Below the pieces are notes generated by a model that ran no database searches, was not told the origin of the DNA, and worked only from the letters and a program-made list of their open reading frames with translations. The translations under genes were made by a program, and so were the position numbers. Positions 50,521 through 59,027 of a stretch of DNA of 64,000 nt are shown piece after piece. Every line of letters starts with the position of its first letter. Positions within the stretch are counted from its first letter, which is position 1. Origin of the DNA: CAWBUW01 sp963792075 (lineage in GTDB: Bacteria; Chloroflexota; Anaerolineae; Anaerolineales; UBA4823); NCBI GenBank assembly GCA_963792075.1, contig CAWBUW010000007.1, positions 1-64,000 on the forward strand. Direction: 5' to 3'.

Positions 50521-52295
50521 ACCATATCAAAAAACTCTTCCCTTTTGTAAGACCTTATTGGAAGTTAGCGGTCTATTCCCTGATCCTGCTGACCACCGTC
50601 GTGTTAATCGACCTTGCCATCCCCCGCCTGATTCAACGGATCATCGACCAGGGGGTAAATCAAAAGGACATGAATGTCGTCTTGCAGACATCGGTAATCA
50701 TGGTCGGGCTGTCGCTGCTGCAGTTCGCGCTGGCGATGGGGAATAACGTCTTCTCTATCCGCGTGGGTGAGGGGATCGCGCGCGATCTACGCGAGGCTTT
50801 GTTCGTCAAAATCCAATCGTTTTCGTATGGCAACATCGATCACTTCACCACCGGACGGTTGATGGTGAGGTTATCCAGCGATACAAGCGCAGTGCAGCGC
50901 GTCTTCCAGGTCTCGCTACGTATCGGCACGCGCGCTCCCTTGTTGATGATCGGCAGCATCGCCCTCATGTTCAGTACCAACCGCAGCCTGGCGCTGACCA
51001 TGCTCCCGCTGCTGCTGGTAACCTCGGCGATCATCGTGTTCTTCAGCGTCAAAATGGAGCCACTTTTCTTGAGCGTCCAGCAAAAACTTGACCGTTTGAA
51101 CACCGTTTTACAGGAAAACATCGCCGGGGCGCGGTTGGTCAAAGCCTTCGTCCGCGCCGACCGCGAAAGCCAACGCTTCGAAGCCGCCAACGAAGACCTC
51201 ACCGAGCGCAACGTGAAGGTGATGACCTTCATGTCGACGATGTCGCCGGTACTGACTTTTCTTATTAACATTGGCATCGTTTTGGTAATTTATGCAGGTG
51301 GGATGCGGGTCATCCAGGGCAACATGACGGACGGACAGATTGTGGCGTTCACGAACTACCTTTCGACTACGATGGGCCCGCTATTGATGATGACCATGCT
51401 CGCCAATACCTGGGCGAATGGCATCGCCTCGGCGCGGCGCGTCAACGAAGTGTTGGACACGCCGCCCGAAGTGCAGGATATTCCCAGGGCGGGTCTGGTG
51501 CCCGAAGCCACGCAAGCCATTGTGGAGTTCAATAACGTCTCTTTCCACTATAACGGTTCCAACGATACCACCGTGCTGGACAAAATCAATCTGGTAGCCG
51601 AACCCGGCAAGACCATCGCCATTCTCGGCGCGACGGGGGCGGGTAAGACTTCGCTGGTTAACCTTATCCCGCGCTTTTATGATCCCTCGTCAGGGAGCGT
51701 GGAAATCGACGGAGTGGACATCCGCACTGTCCAGCAGGATTCGGTATTGGCGCAGATTGGAATCGTGCCACAAGAGACCATCCTGTTCTCCGGCACCGTG
51801 CGCGATAACATCCGCTACGGCTGCCCCGACGCGAGCGACGCTGAAGTGGTCACCGCAGCGAAAGCAGCCCAGGCGCATGACTTCATCCTGCAGCTTCCCC
51901 AGGGCTACGATACGCACATCGAAGAACGGGGTGTGAACCTGTCGGGCGGGCAGAAGCAGCGCATAGCCATCGCGCGCGCCATCATTCTCAAGCCCAAGAT
52001 CCTTATCCTGGATGACAGCACCAGCTCGATCGATGTGGAGACCGAGACGAAGATTCAGGACGCGCTGCAGGAAGTGATGAAAGGCCGGACGAGTTTTATT
52101 GTGGCGCAGCGCATCAGCACCGTGCTGAGGGCCGATAAGATCATCGTGATCGACAATGACCAGATCGCAGCCGAAGGCACCCATACGGAACTGATCCGCA
52201 CCAGCCCTATCTACCAGGAGATTTACGAGTTGCAACTGGGCGCGGGTTTCAAAGAAGAGATGGCTCAGGCAGGGTTGAGAGAGGCGGATGCGTAA
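50517..52295 (+). CDS. ABC exporter half-transporter, degenerate Walker B (TM287/BmrC type)
   Basis: 592 aa: six-helix type IV exporter domain, then an ABC ATPase. Walker A LGATGAGKTS, Q-loop PQETILFSG, signature LSGGQKQR, Walker B ILILDDSTSSID and switch region IVAQRIST. The catalytic Glu after Walker B is Asp and the switch His is Gln, the marks of the non-catalytic nucleotide site in heterodimeric exporters such as TM287/288. Inferred: dimerises with the next gene product to expel a lipophilic compound. Confidence 0.92.
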   Translation: MNHIKKLFPFVRPYWKLAVYSLILLTTVVLIDLAIPRLIQRIIDQGVNQKDMNVVLQTSVIMVGLSLLQFALAMGNNVFSIRVGEGIARDLREALFVKIQSFSYGNIDHFTTGRLMVRLSSDTSAVQRVFQVSLRIGTRAPLLMIGSIALMFSTNRSLALTMLPLLLVTSAIIVFFSVKMEPLFLSVQQKLDRLNTVLQENIAGARLVKAFVRADRESQRFEAANEDLTERNVKVMTFMSTMSPVLTFLINIGIVLVIYAGGMRVIQGNMTDGQIVAFTNYLSTTMGPLLMMTMLANTWANGIASARRVNEVLDTPPEVQDIPRAGLVPEATQAIVEFNNVSFHYNGSNDTTVLDKINLVAEPGKTIAILGATGAGKTSLVNLIPRFYDPSSGSVEIDGVDIRTVQQDSVLAQIGIVPQETILFSGTVRDNIRYGCPDASDAEVVTAAKAAQAHDFILQLPQGYDTHIEERGVNLSGGQKQRIAIARAIILKPKILILDDSTSSIDVETETKIQDALQEVMKGRTSFIVAQRISTVLRADKIIVIDNDQIAAEGTHTELIRTSPIYQEIYELQLGAGFKEEMAQAGLREADA

Positions 52296-52306
52296 AATGA
52301 ACAACT

Positions 52307-54145
52307 ATGCTGGAAACAACGCCACACCGCGACGAGAGACCGCGTATGAGCGGTGGAATCCCCGGCAGGGGTGGAGGCCCCATGCAGAGGACAATAGAGA
52401 AGGCCAAGAACCCAAAGCATGCTTTGGAGCGGCTGCTGCCATACCTGAGACCCTTCCGCGTGTCGCTGATCGGCGTGATGGTATGTGTGGTCGCCTATAC
52501 TTTGCTGGGGTTGGTAGGACCTTACATGATGGGGTTGGCGATCGACCGTTTCATCGATGGCAAAGACCCACAAGGGCTGCTCGTTCTGGCACTGCTGATG
52601 CTGCTGGCGTACTTCCTGTTCAACGTATTCAATGCAATCGCCAACTGGGTGATGGCGCGCGTCTCACAACGAGCACTCAAGGACCTGAGGCACGACCTGT
52701 TCGAGCATCTACAGGAGCTTTCGATCCGCTTCTTTGACACGAACACGGCCGGCGAGCTGATGAGCCGCCTGACGAACGACATCGATGCGATCAACCAGGC
52801 TGTCTCGCAAAACGTGACCTCACTGGTTGCCAGCGTGCTGTCGCTGGTGGGCCTCGTGATTGCCATGTTCCTGCTTAACCACTGGCTGGCGCTGGCGACG
52901 CTGCTGATCGTGCCGATCATGGCGTTCACCACCAACTTCATTGCTACCTATACTCGCAAGGGCTTCAGGGAGCTGCAAAAGCAGTTGGGCGAGATGAACA
53001 GCGTCATGGAAGAAGCCATCAGTGGGCAGAAGGTGGTCAAGGCCTTTCGCCGCAACCAATCAGCCACTGATGCATTCCGTGAGCGCAACCAGAGGGTCTA
53101 TAAAGCCGCCATCTCCGCGAACGTTTATGCGATGATGCTGATGCCGCTCTCCAACGTGTTGGGGAATTTCTTCGTGATTGTGTTGGCCTCGTTAGGCGGT
53201 TACCTGGCGCTACAAGGACTGGTGAGTGTGGGGATGATTGCCACATTCGTCAACTACGGCAAGAACTTCATCACTCCACTGCAGCAGCTTGCCAACTTGT
53301 TCAATGCCATCCAGGCGGCGTTGGCAGGCGCAGAGCGGGTGTTCGAGATCATCGACATCGAGCCCGAAGTGCAGGATGCGCCCGACGCCCTGCCGCTGGA
53401 AGAGATCCGGGGGCACGTTCGCTTCGACAACGTAAAATTCGGCTACGAGCGGGGAATCCCGATTATCAAAAACATGACGCTGGAAGCCAGAGCCGGGCAG
53501 ACCATCGCCCTGGTGGGGCCAACGGGGGCGGGCAAGACCACCATCATCAACTTGCTCACCCGCTTCTATGAAATTCAGGACGGGCAGATCACCATCGACG
53601 GCAAAGACTTGCGAGACATCAAGAAAGGAGACCTGCGGCAGAAATTGGGACTGGTGCTGCAGGACACATTCCTTTTTGCCGACACGGTGATGGAGAACAT
53701 CCGCTATGGGCGGCTGGATGCAACCGACGAGGAAGTAAGCGCCGCGGCAAAGGTGGCAGACGCCGATCATTTCATCCGCCAGCTTCCTGACGGCTACCAG
53801 ACCGTGCTTTCAGAGCGCGCCAGCAACCTCAGCCAGGGGCAGAAACAGCTCTTAGCTATTGCCCGCGCCATTTTGGCAGACCCAGCCATCCTGATCCTCG
53901 ACGAGGCCACGTCATCGGTCGATACCCGGACTGAGGCGCGCATCCAGGAATCGCTGCTAAGGCTGATGAAAGGGCGCACCAGCTTCGTGATTGCGCACCG
54001 CCTGAGCACCATTCGCGATGCCGATAACGTGGTGGTGATCAACAAAGGTGAGATCGTGGAGCAAGGAACGCACCAGGAGCTGCTCGAAAGGCGCGGGTTC
54101 TACCATCATTTGTATCTGAGCCAGTTCAAGGGACAGGTGATCTAA
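52307..54145 (+). CDS. ABC exporter half-transporter, canonical Walker B (TM288/BmrD type)
   Basis: 612 aa. Gly/Pro-rich leader of about 30 residues, six helices and an ATPase domain: Walker A VGPTGAGKTT, Q-loop LQDTFLFAD, Walker B ILILDEATSSVD with the catalytic Glu, and H-switch VIAHRLST. The signature reads LSQGQKQ instead of LSGGQ, matching the degenerate site contributed by the partner. Starts 11 bases after the first half-transporter. Together they form a complete heterodimer with one active ATP site. Confidence 0.92.
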   Translation: MLETTPHRDERPRMSGGIPGRGGGPMQRTIEKAKNPKHALERLLPYLRPFRVSLIGVMVCVVAYTLLGLVGPYMMGLAIDRFIDGKDPQGLLVLALLMLLAYFLFNVFNAIANWVMARVSQRALKDLRHDLFEHLQELSIRFFDTNTAGELMSRLTNDIDAINQAVSQNVTSLVASVLSLVGLVIAMFLLNHWLALATLLIVPIMAFTTNFIATYTRKGFRELQKQLGEMNSVMEEAISGQKVVKAFRRNQSATDAFRERNQRVYKAAISANVYAMMLMPLSNVLGNFFVIVLASLGGYLALQGLVSVGMIATFVNYGKNFITPLQQLANLFNAIQAALAGAERVFEIIDIEPEVQDAPDALPLEEIRGHVRFDNVKFGYERGIPIIKNMTLEARAGQTIALVGPTGAGKTTIINLLTRFYEIQDGQITIDGKDLRDIKKGDLRQKLGLVLQDTFLFADTVMENIRYGRLDATDEEVSAAAKVADADHFIRQLPDGYQTVLSERASNLSQGQKQLLAIARAILADPAILILDEATSSVDTRTEARIQESLLRLMKGRTSFVIAHRLSTIRDADNVVVINKGEIVEQGTHQELLERRGFYHHLYLSQFKGQVI

Positions 54146-54152
54146 AGCTGTG

Positions 54153-55313
54153 TTATACCTTGCCTTTCAGGAAGCGCAGCGTGGTTTCTGCCAGCAGCGC
54201 TGTGCCGATAGGCAGAGCGCTTTCATCAACATCCAGACGCGGATGGTGGATATCGCGCCGGTCCCCCTCAATTTCTGTGCCCAGGATGAACATCGCACCG
54301 GGTGCCAGCTCGGTGAAGCAGCCAAAATCTTCTGCGCCCAGCTCCTGCTTCAGGGGTAATACTTTGTCTGCGCCTAACATTTGTACCCCCACGGCTGTGA
54401 TCAGGTCAACCGCCACCAGATGGTTTATCATGGGTGGCGAGCCAATCTCGATATACAGCTTGTAGTCGCCGCCCAGTGTGCGCGCCAGCTCGAATGAGCG
54501 CTTGATTTCGGTATGGATTTTTTCCTGCACGTGTTTTTCGGTATAGCGCAGCGTGCCGGTGATGCGCACGCGTTCGGGGATCACGTTTTCGGTGAATCCG
54601 CCGTTGAGCGAGCCAATGCTGACCACCGCCGGGTCAAAGGGGAAAAGGCGGCGCGAGACAATGGCGTTCAACGCCAGGATCACGTGTGCAGCCAGGTAAA
54701 ATGGATCAACCGTCTGGTGCGGCCTGGCGCCGTGCCCGCCCCTGCCGATGATCTCGCCGAACCAGGAATCCACTCCACCGGAAGCCGGCCCTGCACCGAT
54801 GCGGATCGAACCGACCGGCGTACGCGGGTCGATGTGCTGGGCGATGATGAAGTCCACCCCCTGCATGGCTTTATCTTCAATCATGCGCGGCGCGCCGCTG
54901 ATGCCATCCTCATCGCCAACCTCTTCGGCAGGCTGGAAGAGCAGGCGCACCGTGCCGGGGAAAGTCTCCTGGCGCAGCAGCGCCGCCACACCCAGCGCCA
55001 TCGCAGTGTGGGCATCATGCCCGCAGGCGTGCATCACACCGGGGTGCTGTGAGGTGTACGGCACCAGGTTTTCCTCCTGGATGGGCAGTGCGTCCATATC
55101 CGCCCGGATTGCAGCGATTGGGCTGCCGGAGCCCAGTTCGGCTACCACACCGGTGCGTCCCACGCCACGGCGCACACGCCAACCCAGGCTATCCAGGATT
55201 TCGGCCACCCGCGCCGCGGTGCGCGTTTCCTGAAAGCCCAGTTCTGGGTGCATATGAAAATCGCGCCGCCAGGCGCTGAGCTCTGCTTGTATTGCGCGTG
55301 CTTTGCCGATCAT
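54153..55313 (-). CDS. M20-family amidohydrolase (aminoacylase/hippurate hydrolase-like)
   Basis: 386 aa. Metal motifs MHACGHDAHTAMALGVAALL and PAEEVGDEDGISGAPRM, the N-terminal FHMHPELGFQETRTA typical of IAA-amino-acid hydrolases, and the dimerisation-domain GGHGARPHQTVDP. Substrate: an N-acyl amino acid or hippurate-like amide. ATGA overlap with the MttB-like gene (55310-55313), so co-transcribed. Cytoplasmic. Confidence 0.92.
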   Translation of the reverse strand: MIGKARAIQAELSAWRRDFHMHPELGFQETRTAARVAEILDSLGWRVRRGVGRTGVVAELGSGSPIAAIRADMDALPIQEENLVPYTSQHPGVMHACGHDAHTAMALGVAALLRQETFPGTVRLLFQPAEEVGDEDGISGAPRMIEDKAMQGVDFIIAQHIDPRTPVGSIRIGAGPASGGVDSWFGEIIGRGGHGARPHQTVDPFYLAAHVILALNAIVSRRLFPFDPAVVSIGSLNGGFTENVIPERVRITGTLRYTEKHVQEKIHTEIKRSFELARTLGGDYKLYIEIGSPPMINHLVAVDLITAVGVQMLGADKVLPLKQELGAEDFGCFTELAPGAMFILGTEIEGDRRDIHHPRLDVDESALPIGTALLAETTLRFLKGKV

Positions 55314-56716
55314 CGATATACTCCTTGGGCCCCCAGGATGGCCTCCAGTTCGCGTTCCTGAGCCGCCTCGAGCGGTGGGACCTGGTGGGTGGCGAGGATC
55401 TTTTCTGCCTCAGCCTGTGCCCGCCCGGCCAGGTCAGCCTTGCCGCCCGTTTCCCAGGATTCCCAGGCGCCACGCTCGGACAGGCGCGAAAGGTGTACCT
55501 CACCTGATTTCATGTATTTTAACGTGTGTTTCTGGCCTAAATAATTGTGCGTGCCGTTCATCACCGAGGCGACCACGGCCACACCCAGCCGTTCTTCATC
55601 GATCTCCAGGCCGCGGCGCAGGCGGTAGACCGAGCCGGCAAATTCGTTATCCGCCACCATCTGGGCAAAAGAGCCGCTCACCCCGGCCTCCATCTCGCCA
55701 ATGCCGGAGAGCTCGTCCGCGCCGGCCAGGGCGGCAATGGCCGCGTTCAGGCCGCGTTCGAAGCCGTTTTGTAGGTCTAGCGTGTGTGCATTGGTCGAAA
55801 ATCCGTACACGTTGACGGGCAAGCCATAGCGGTGTCCAATCTGTACCGTGCCTGCCGAGGCCAATGCCAGCTCCACACCTCCCCAGACCGAGTTGCCTGT
55901 GCGCGGTTCCATCATCGCCAGCCGGCCGCAGTAAATGATGGGTAACCCGGGGTTCACCATCTGCGCCAGCACCAGTGCGATCAGCACCTCGGCGTTTTGC
56001 TGCGCCAGCGCGCCGACGATCGTGAACGGAGCGGTAGTTCCCGCGGTGGGGCAGGGCAGCGGAGCTAACGGTATTCCCTGCCTGGCCACTTCCAGGATCG
56101 CTTCAGCCAGGTAATCCGATACGGTCAGTGGGCTGACCGGTGAAATCGCCAGTGAGAGTACCTCGGAAGGTGTGCCAATCACCTCGGCCATGCGCACCGC
56201 GGCGCGTACTTCTTCAGCGTGCTGCACGCCGGGCCCCTGCAGCGGCTTGGTGGTATAGGGCAGGGCGTGACGGTACATCGCCAACGACATGATCTCTCCC
56301 GGCACATCACAGGGGGTGAAGAATGGTGTGATGGTATGGCAGTTCTCCAGCGCATCCAGCAGGCGTGTGGAGTCGCGCACATCCTGCACCGTGGCGTGGC
56401 GTTTGCTGGTTGTACGCGGATCGAAGACATCCCGTGCGCCACCAAGGTTGTGGAAATACAGCGCGCCGTTTCCCAGCGTTTTTACCTGGCCGCCCCGGCC
56501 GCGCAGGCTGACCGTCGCCGGGCACTGGTCCAGGCAGTCTTCGACCAGGTCGGGAGGAATCAGCACGTGACCGTTTTTCACGCGGGCCCCTGCGCCGCAA
56601 AGCAGTTCCAGGCTGGCCGGGTGGGTCAGCGCTACGCCAGTTTCGCTCAAAATACTCAGCGTGGCCTGGTGGATGGCTTCTACTTCTTGGGGAGAGAGAT
56701 ATTTCAGTCGGGTCAT
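55310..56716 (-). CDS. MttB-family (trimethylamine methyltransferase-like) protein, no pyrrolysine
   Basis: 468 aa. Family blocks include LSETGVALTHPASLELLCGAG, VTPFFTP-like TITPFFTPCDVPGE, PTAGTTAPFTIVGALAQQNA and GSDAKTPD-like region GFSTNAHTLDLQNG. There is no in-frame TAG, so this is the non-pyrrolysine MttB group, some members of which demethylate glycine betaine, proline betaine or carnitine to a corrinoid protein. Substrate unknown; no corrinoid-protein gene in view. Coupled to the M20 gene and 29 bases after the GH13 gene. Confidence 0.88.
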   Translation of the reverse strand: MTRLKYLSPQEVEAIHQATLSILSETGVALTHPASLELLCGAGARVKNGHVLIPPDLVEDCLDQCPATVSLRGRGGQVKTLGNGALYFHNLGGARDVFDPRTTSKRHATVQDVRDSTRLLDALENCHTITPFFTPCDVPGEIMSLAMYRHALPYTTKPLQGPGVQHAEEVRAAVRMAEVIGTPSEVLSLAISPVSPLTVSDYLAEAILEVARQGIPLAPLPCPTAGTTAPFTIVGALAQQNAEVLIALVLAQMVNPGLPIIYCGRLAMMEPRTGNSVWGGVELALASAGTVQIGHRYGLPVNVYGFSTNAHTLDLQNGFERGLNAAIAALAGADELSGIGEMEAGVSGSFAQMVADNEFAGSVYRLRRGLEIDEERLGVAVVASVMNGTHNYLGQKHTLKYMKSGEVHLSRLSERGAWESWETGGKADLAGRAQAEAEKILATHQVPPLEAAQERELEAILGAQGVYR

Positions 56717-56745
56717 GGCAGGGCTCCTTTACAAATGGCTTAGTT

Positions 56746-58393
56746 TCAGTTGACTAACCACAAAGTCTGATATGGTTTTAGGGTATGTTGCTGGTTAAAC
56801 AAGGATGCAAACTGGGCCTGGGCAGTGATATTTTGCAGGCATAAGGCGTGTTTTGCCTTGTCAGGAGAATGGCGCAGCAAGGCAAAGATGCCAGGCCCGG
56901 CATCGAGAATCTCTTGCCCGCCATGTGGATGGAATGCCATACAAGCCTGGCGCTGCAAGAGCAAGCGACAATAGCTCCTGAAGACTCGTGATCGAAGGGA
57001 ATTGGGGTTGGCAAGCTCTTCTTCCAAACGGGTCCGCTCCAGTTTCTGGCGATTGATGGTGCGATTGTGGGTGGTGACTTGCACACCTTCAATCCAGTTG
57101 CGCGAGCCGAACAGGCTGTGGAAATAAATCCCTGGCACACCGCGCAACGACAGCATAATCGCCTGGGCAGCAATGAAACGTGCGATCTGGGTATCTATCG
57201 GCTCGTCGCTGGCCGGGTTAGATAATGCGTCGAAGTAGTTGATATTCAACTCGTACGGGCTCTGTGTACCATCCGCGTTGTGTTTGTATGAGATCAATCC
57301 ACCATGCGCGAGGGTCTGCGCAACGAGGGCATCCACCCCGGCTGAGGACAAAATGCCTCGCGCAGGATTCAGGCCGATCCCATCGTGTGATGCAAGAAAG
57401 TTGAAAAAAGTCGCCTGTTCGGATGGCAGCTCGAGTCGGGAAGCCCATTCTGAAAGAATGGATGCGTCGCCAGTCTGGATGGTGTGCAGGACGAGGGGCG
57501 GGAGCGCAAAGTTGTAGACCAGTTGAGCTTCGTTTTTACCATCGCCAAAGTAGGAAATATTCTCGGCGTGCGGGACATTGGTCTCTGTGATCAAGCGGAC
57601 ATGCGGAGCAACTTCATCCAGGACGGCCCGCAGGAGCTGGACGATGCTGTGGGTTTGTGGCAGGTGGATGCAGTTGGTTCCTATCTCTTTCCACAGGTAA
57701 GCAATCGCGTCGAGGCGGATGAATTGCGCGCCTCGACGGGCATACATCAAGAGGATATCGATCATTTCCAGCAAGACCGCGGGGTTATGAAAATCCAGGT
57801 CTACCTGGTCGGCGCTGAAGGTAGTCCAGACGCGGCGTTTGCCGGCAGCGGTCTGAAATTCGGTCAGCAGGGGTAGCGCGGGGGCGCACAACCTGAGAGA
57901 GATCCGGATTACCTTCCACGCATAGGAAATAATCGCGGTAGGGCCGTTCATCTCGCAGAAAGGCTTGAAACCATTCCCCTTGCGCCGAAGCATGGTTGAT
58001 CACGCCATCGAACATTATGCGGAAGTGACTTCCCAGTTGTTCGATGGTGTGCCACTCGCCAAGGGCCGGGTCCACCGCGCGGTAATCCTTGACGGAGAAA
58101 CCATCATCTGATGACCAGGGATAGAACGGCAAAATGTGAATTCCACTGACAATACCTTGCAAATAGGCAGCGCAGAATTCCGCCAGGCTTTGCAGATGTG
58201 TTTTGCCGGTTTGGCGAACTTGATCGCCATAGGTAATCAGGATTGAGTCGCATTCCGACAAAGCGCTGAAAGCCGGGGCAGGAATTTGTCCGCGATAACG
58301 CGCAACCAGATTCTCCAAACGTGAGGCTGTTTGAGTGGCAAGATCGTAGCCGTAGATTCGGCTTAATAGTGTGGTATAACCGTTTTGCAGCAT
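56746..58393 (-). pseudogene. GH13_18 sucrose/glucosylglycerate phosphorylase-like gene with one frameshift
   Basis: Two frames form one (alpha/beta)8 barrel. Front part from ATG 58393 (MLQNGYTTLLSRIYG, GIHILPFYPWSSDDGFSVKD, FDGVINHASAQGEWF). Back part has the nucleophile in FIRLDAIAYLWKEIG, the acid/base Glu in LITETNVPHAENISYFG and the Asp in NFLASHDGIGLNP. The frame shifts near 57890, where GTGCGCCCCCGCGC contains a run of five C; total length has one extra base. Known: this subfamily reversibly phosphorolyses sucrose or glucosylglycerate; the ETNVPH form suggests the latter. Sequence error likely. Confidence 0.85.
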
Positions 58394-58434
58394 AAAACTA
58401 CTGTACTGTGTAAAATTCTGGAGCAACAGAAACG

Positions 58435-59004
58435 ATGACACGCCTCTGCCTGGTTCGTCACGGCCAAACCAATTGGAACCTGGAAGGGCGTTACCAGGGT
58501 CAAAGTGACATCCCACTAAATGAAAATGGGCGAGCACAGGCACGCGCCCTTGCCGGGCAATTGCAAGCATACTCATTTACAGCCATTTATACCAGTGACC
58601 TCCAACGCGCCAGGGAAACCGCCGACATCCTGGCGGCCTCCTTTTATCTGCCGGTTACATCTGACCCGCGCCTGCGGGAAATTAACCAAGGCGAGTGGGA
58701 GGGCCAACTTATAGATGCCATCAAATCTCGTTATTTTGAGCTATGGCAACAGCGTAAATTGGACCCGGCCAGTGTCCGTCCTCCGGGTGGCGAAACGGTT
58801 GGTGATGTTGCCTGGCGAGTATACGCCGCATTGGACGAAATTGCTGCGCGACATGCCACCGGCCCTGTAGTGGTGGTCTCGCACGGACTGGCCCTGGCTA
58901 CGGCTGTTTGCAAGGTTCAGGGTATATCGATTGGGCAGGCCTATACCAAAATTCCTGACAACGCAATGCCAATCTGGTTGGATTGGCATCCGCCTGGCGA
59001 CTGA
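58435..59004 (+). CDS. Histidine phosphatase family protein (phosphoglycerate-mutase-like)
   Basis: 189 aa. Catalytic RHG motif LVRHGQTNWNLEGRYQGQSD at the N-terminus, ARETADILAA with the second arginine, and the C-terminal VVVVSHGLALATAV with the second His. Known: the family includes cofactor-dependent mutases, GpmB-like phosphatases and glucosyl-3-phosphoglycerate phosphatase. The divergent neighbour (41 bases away) is a glucosylglycerate-type phosphorylase, which makes a role in glucosylglycerate metabolism conceivable but unproven. Confidence 0.9.
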   Translation: MTRLCLVRHGQTNWNLEGRYQGQSDIPLNENGRAQARALAGQLQAYSFTAIYTSDLQRARETADILAASFYLPVTSDPRLREINQGEWEGQLIDAIKSRYFELWQQRKLDPASVRPPGGETVGDVAWRVYAALDEIAARHATGPVVVVSHGLALATAVCKVQGISIGQAYTKIPDNAMPIWLDWHPPGD

Positions 59005-59027
59005 GCACGTTGGCGATGATCAAGCTA

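Noticed and set aside
52010..52040. Asp after Walker B in the first ABC half as a sequence error
   Set aside because: The switch His is also replaced and the partner has a matching altered signature, as in known heterodimeric exporters.
55310..56716. Pyrrolysine-containing MttB
   Set aside because: The reading frame has no in-frame TAG and the protein is of normal length without readthrough.
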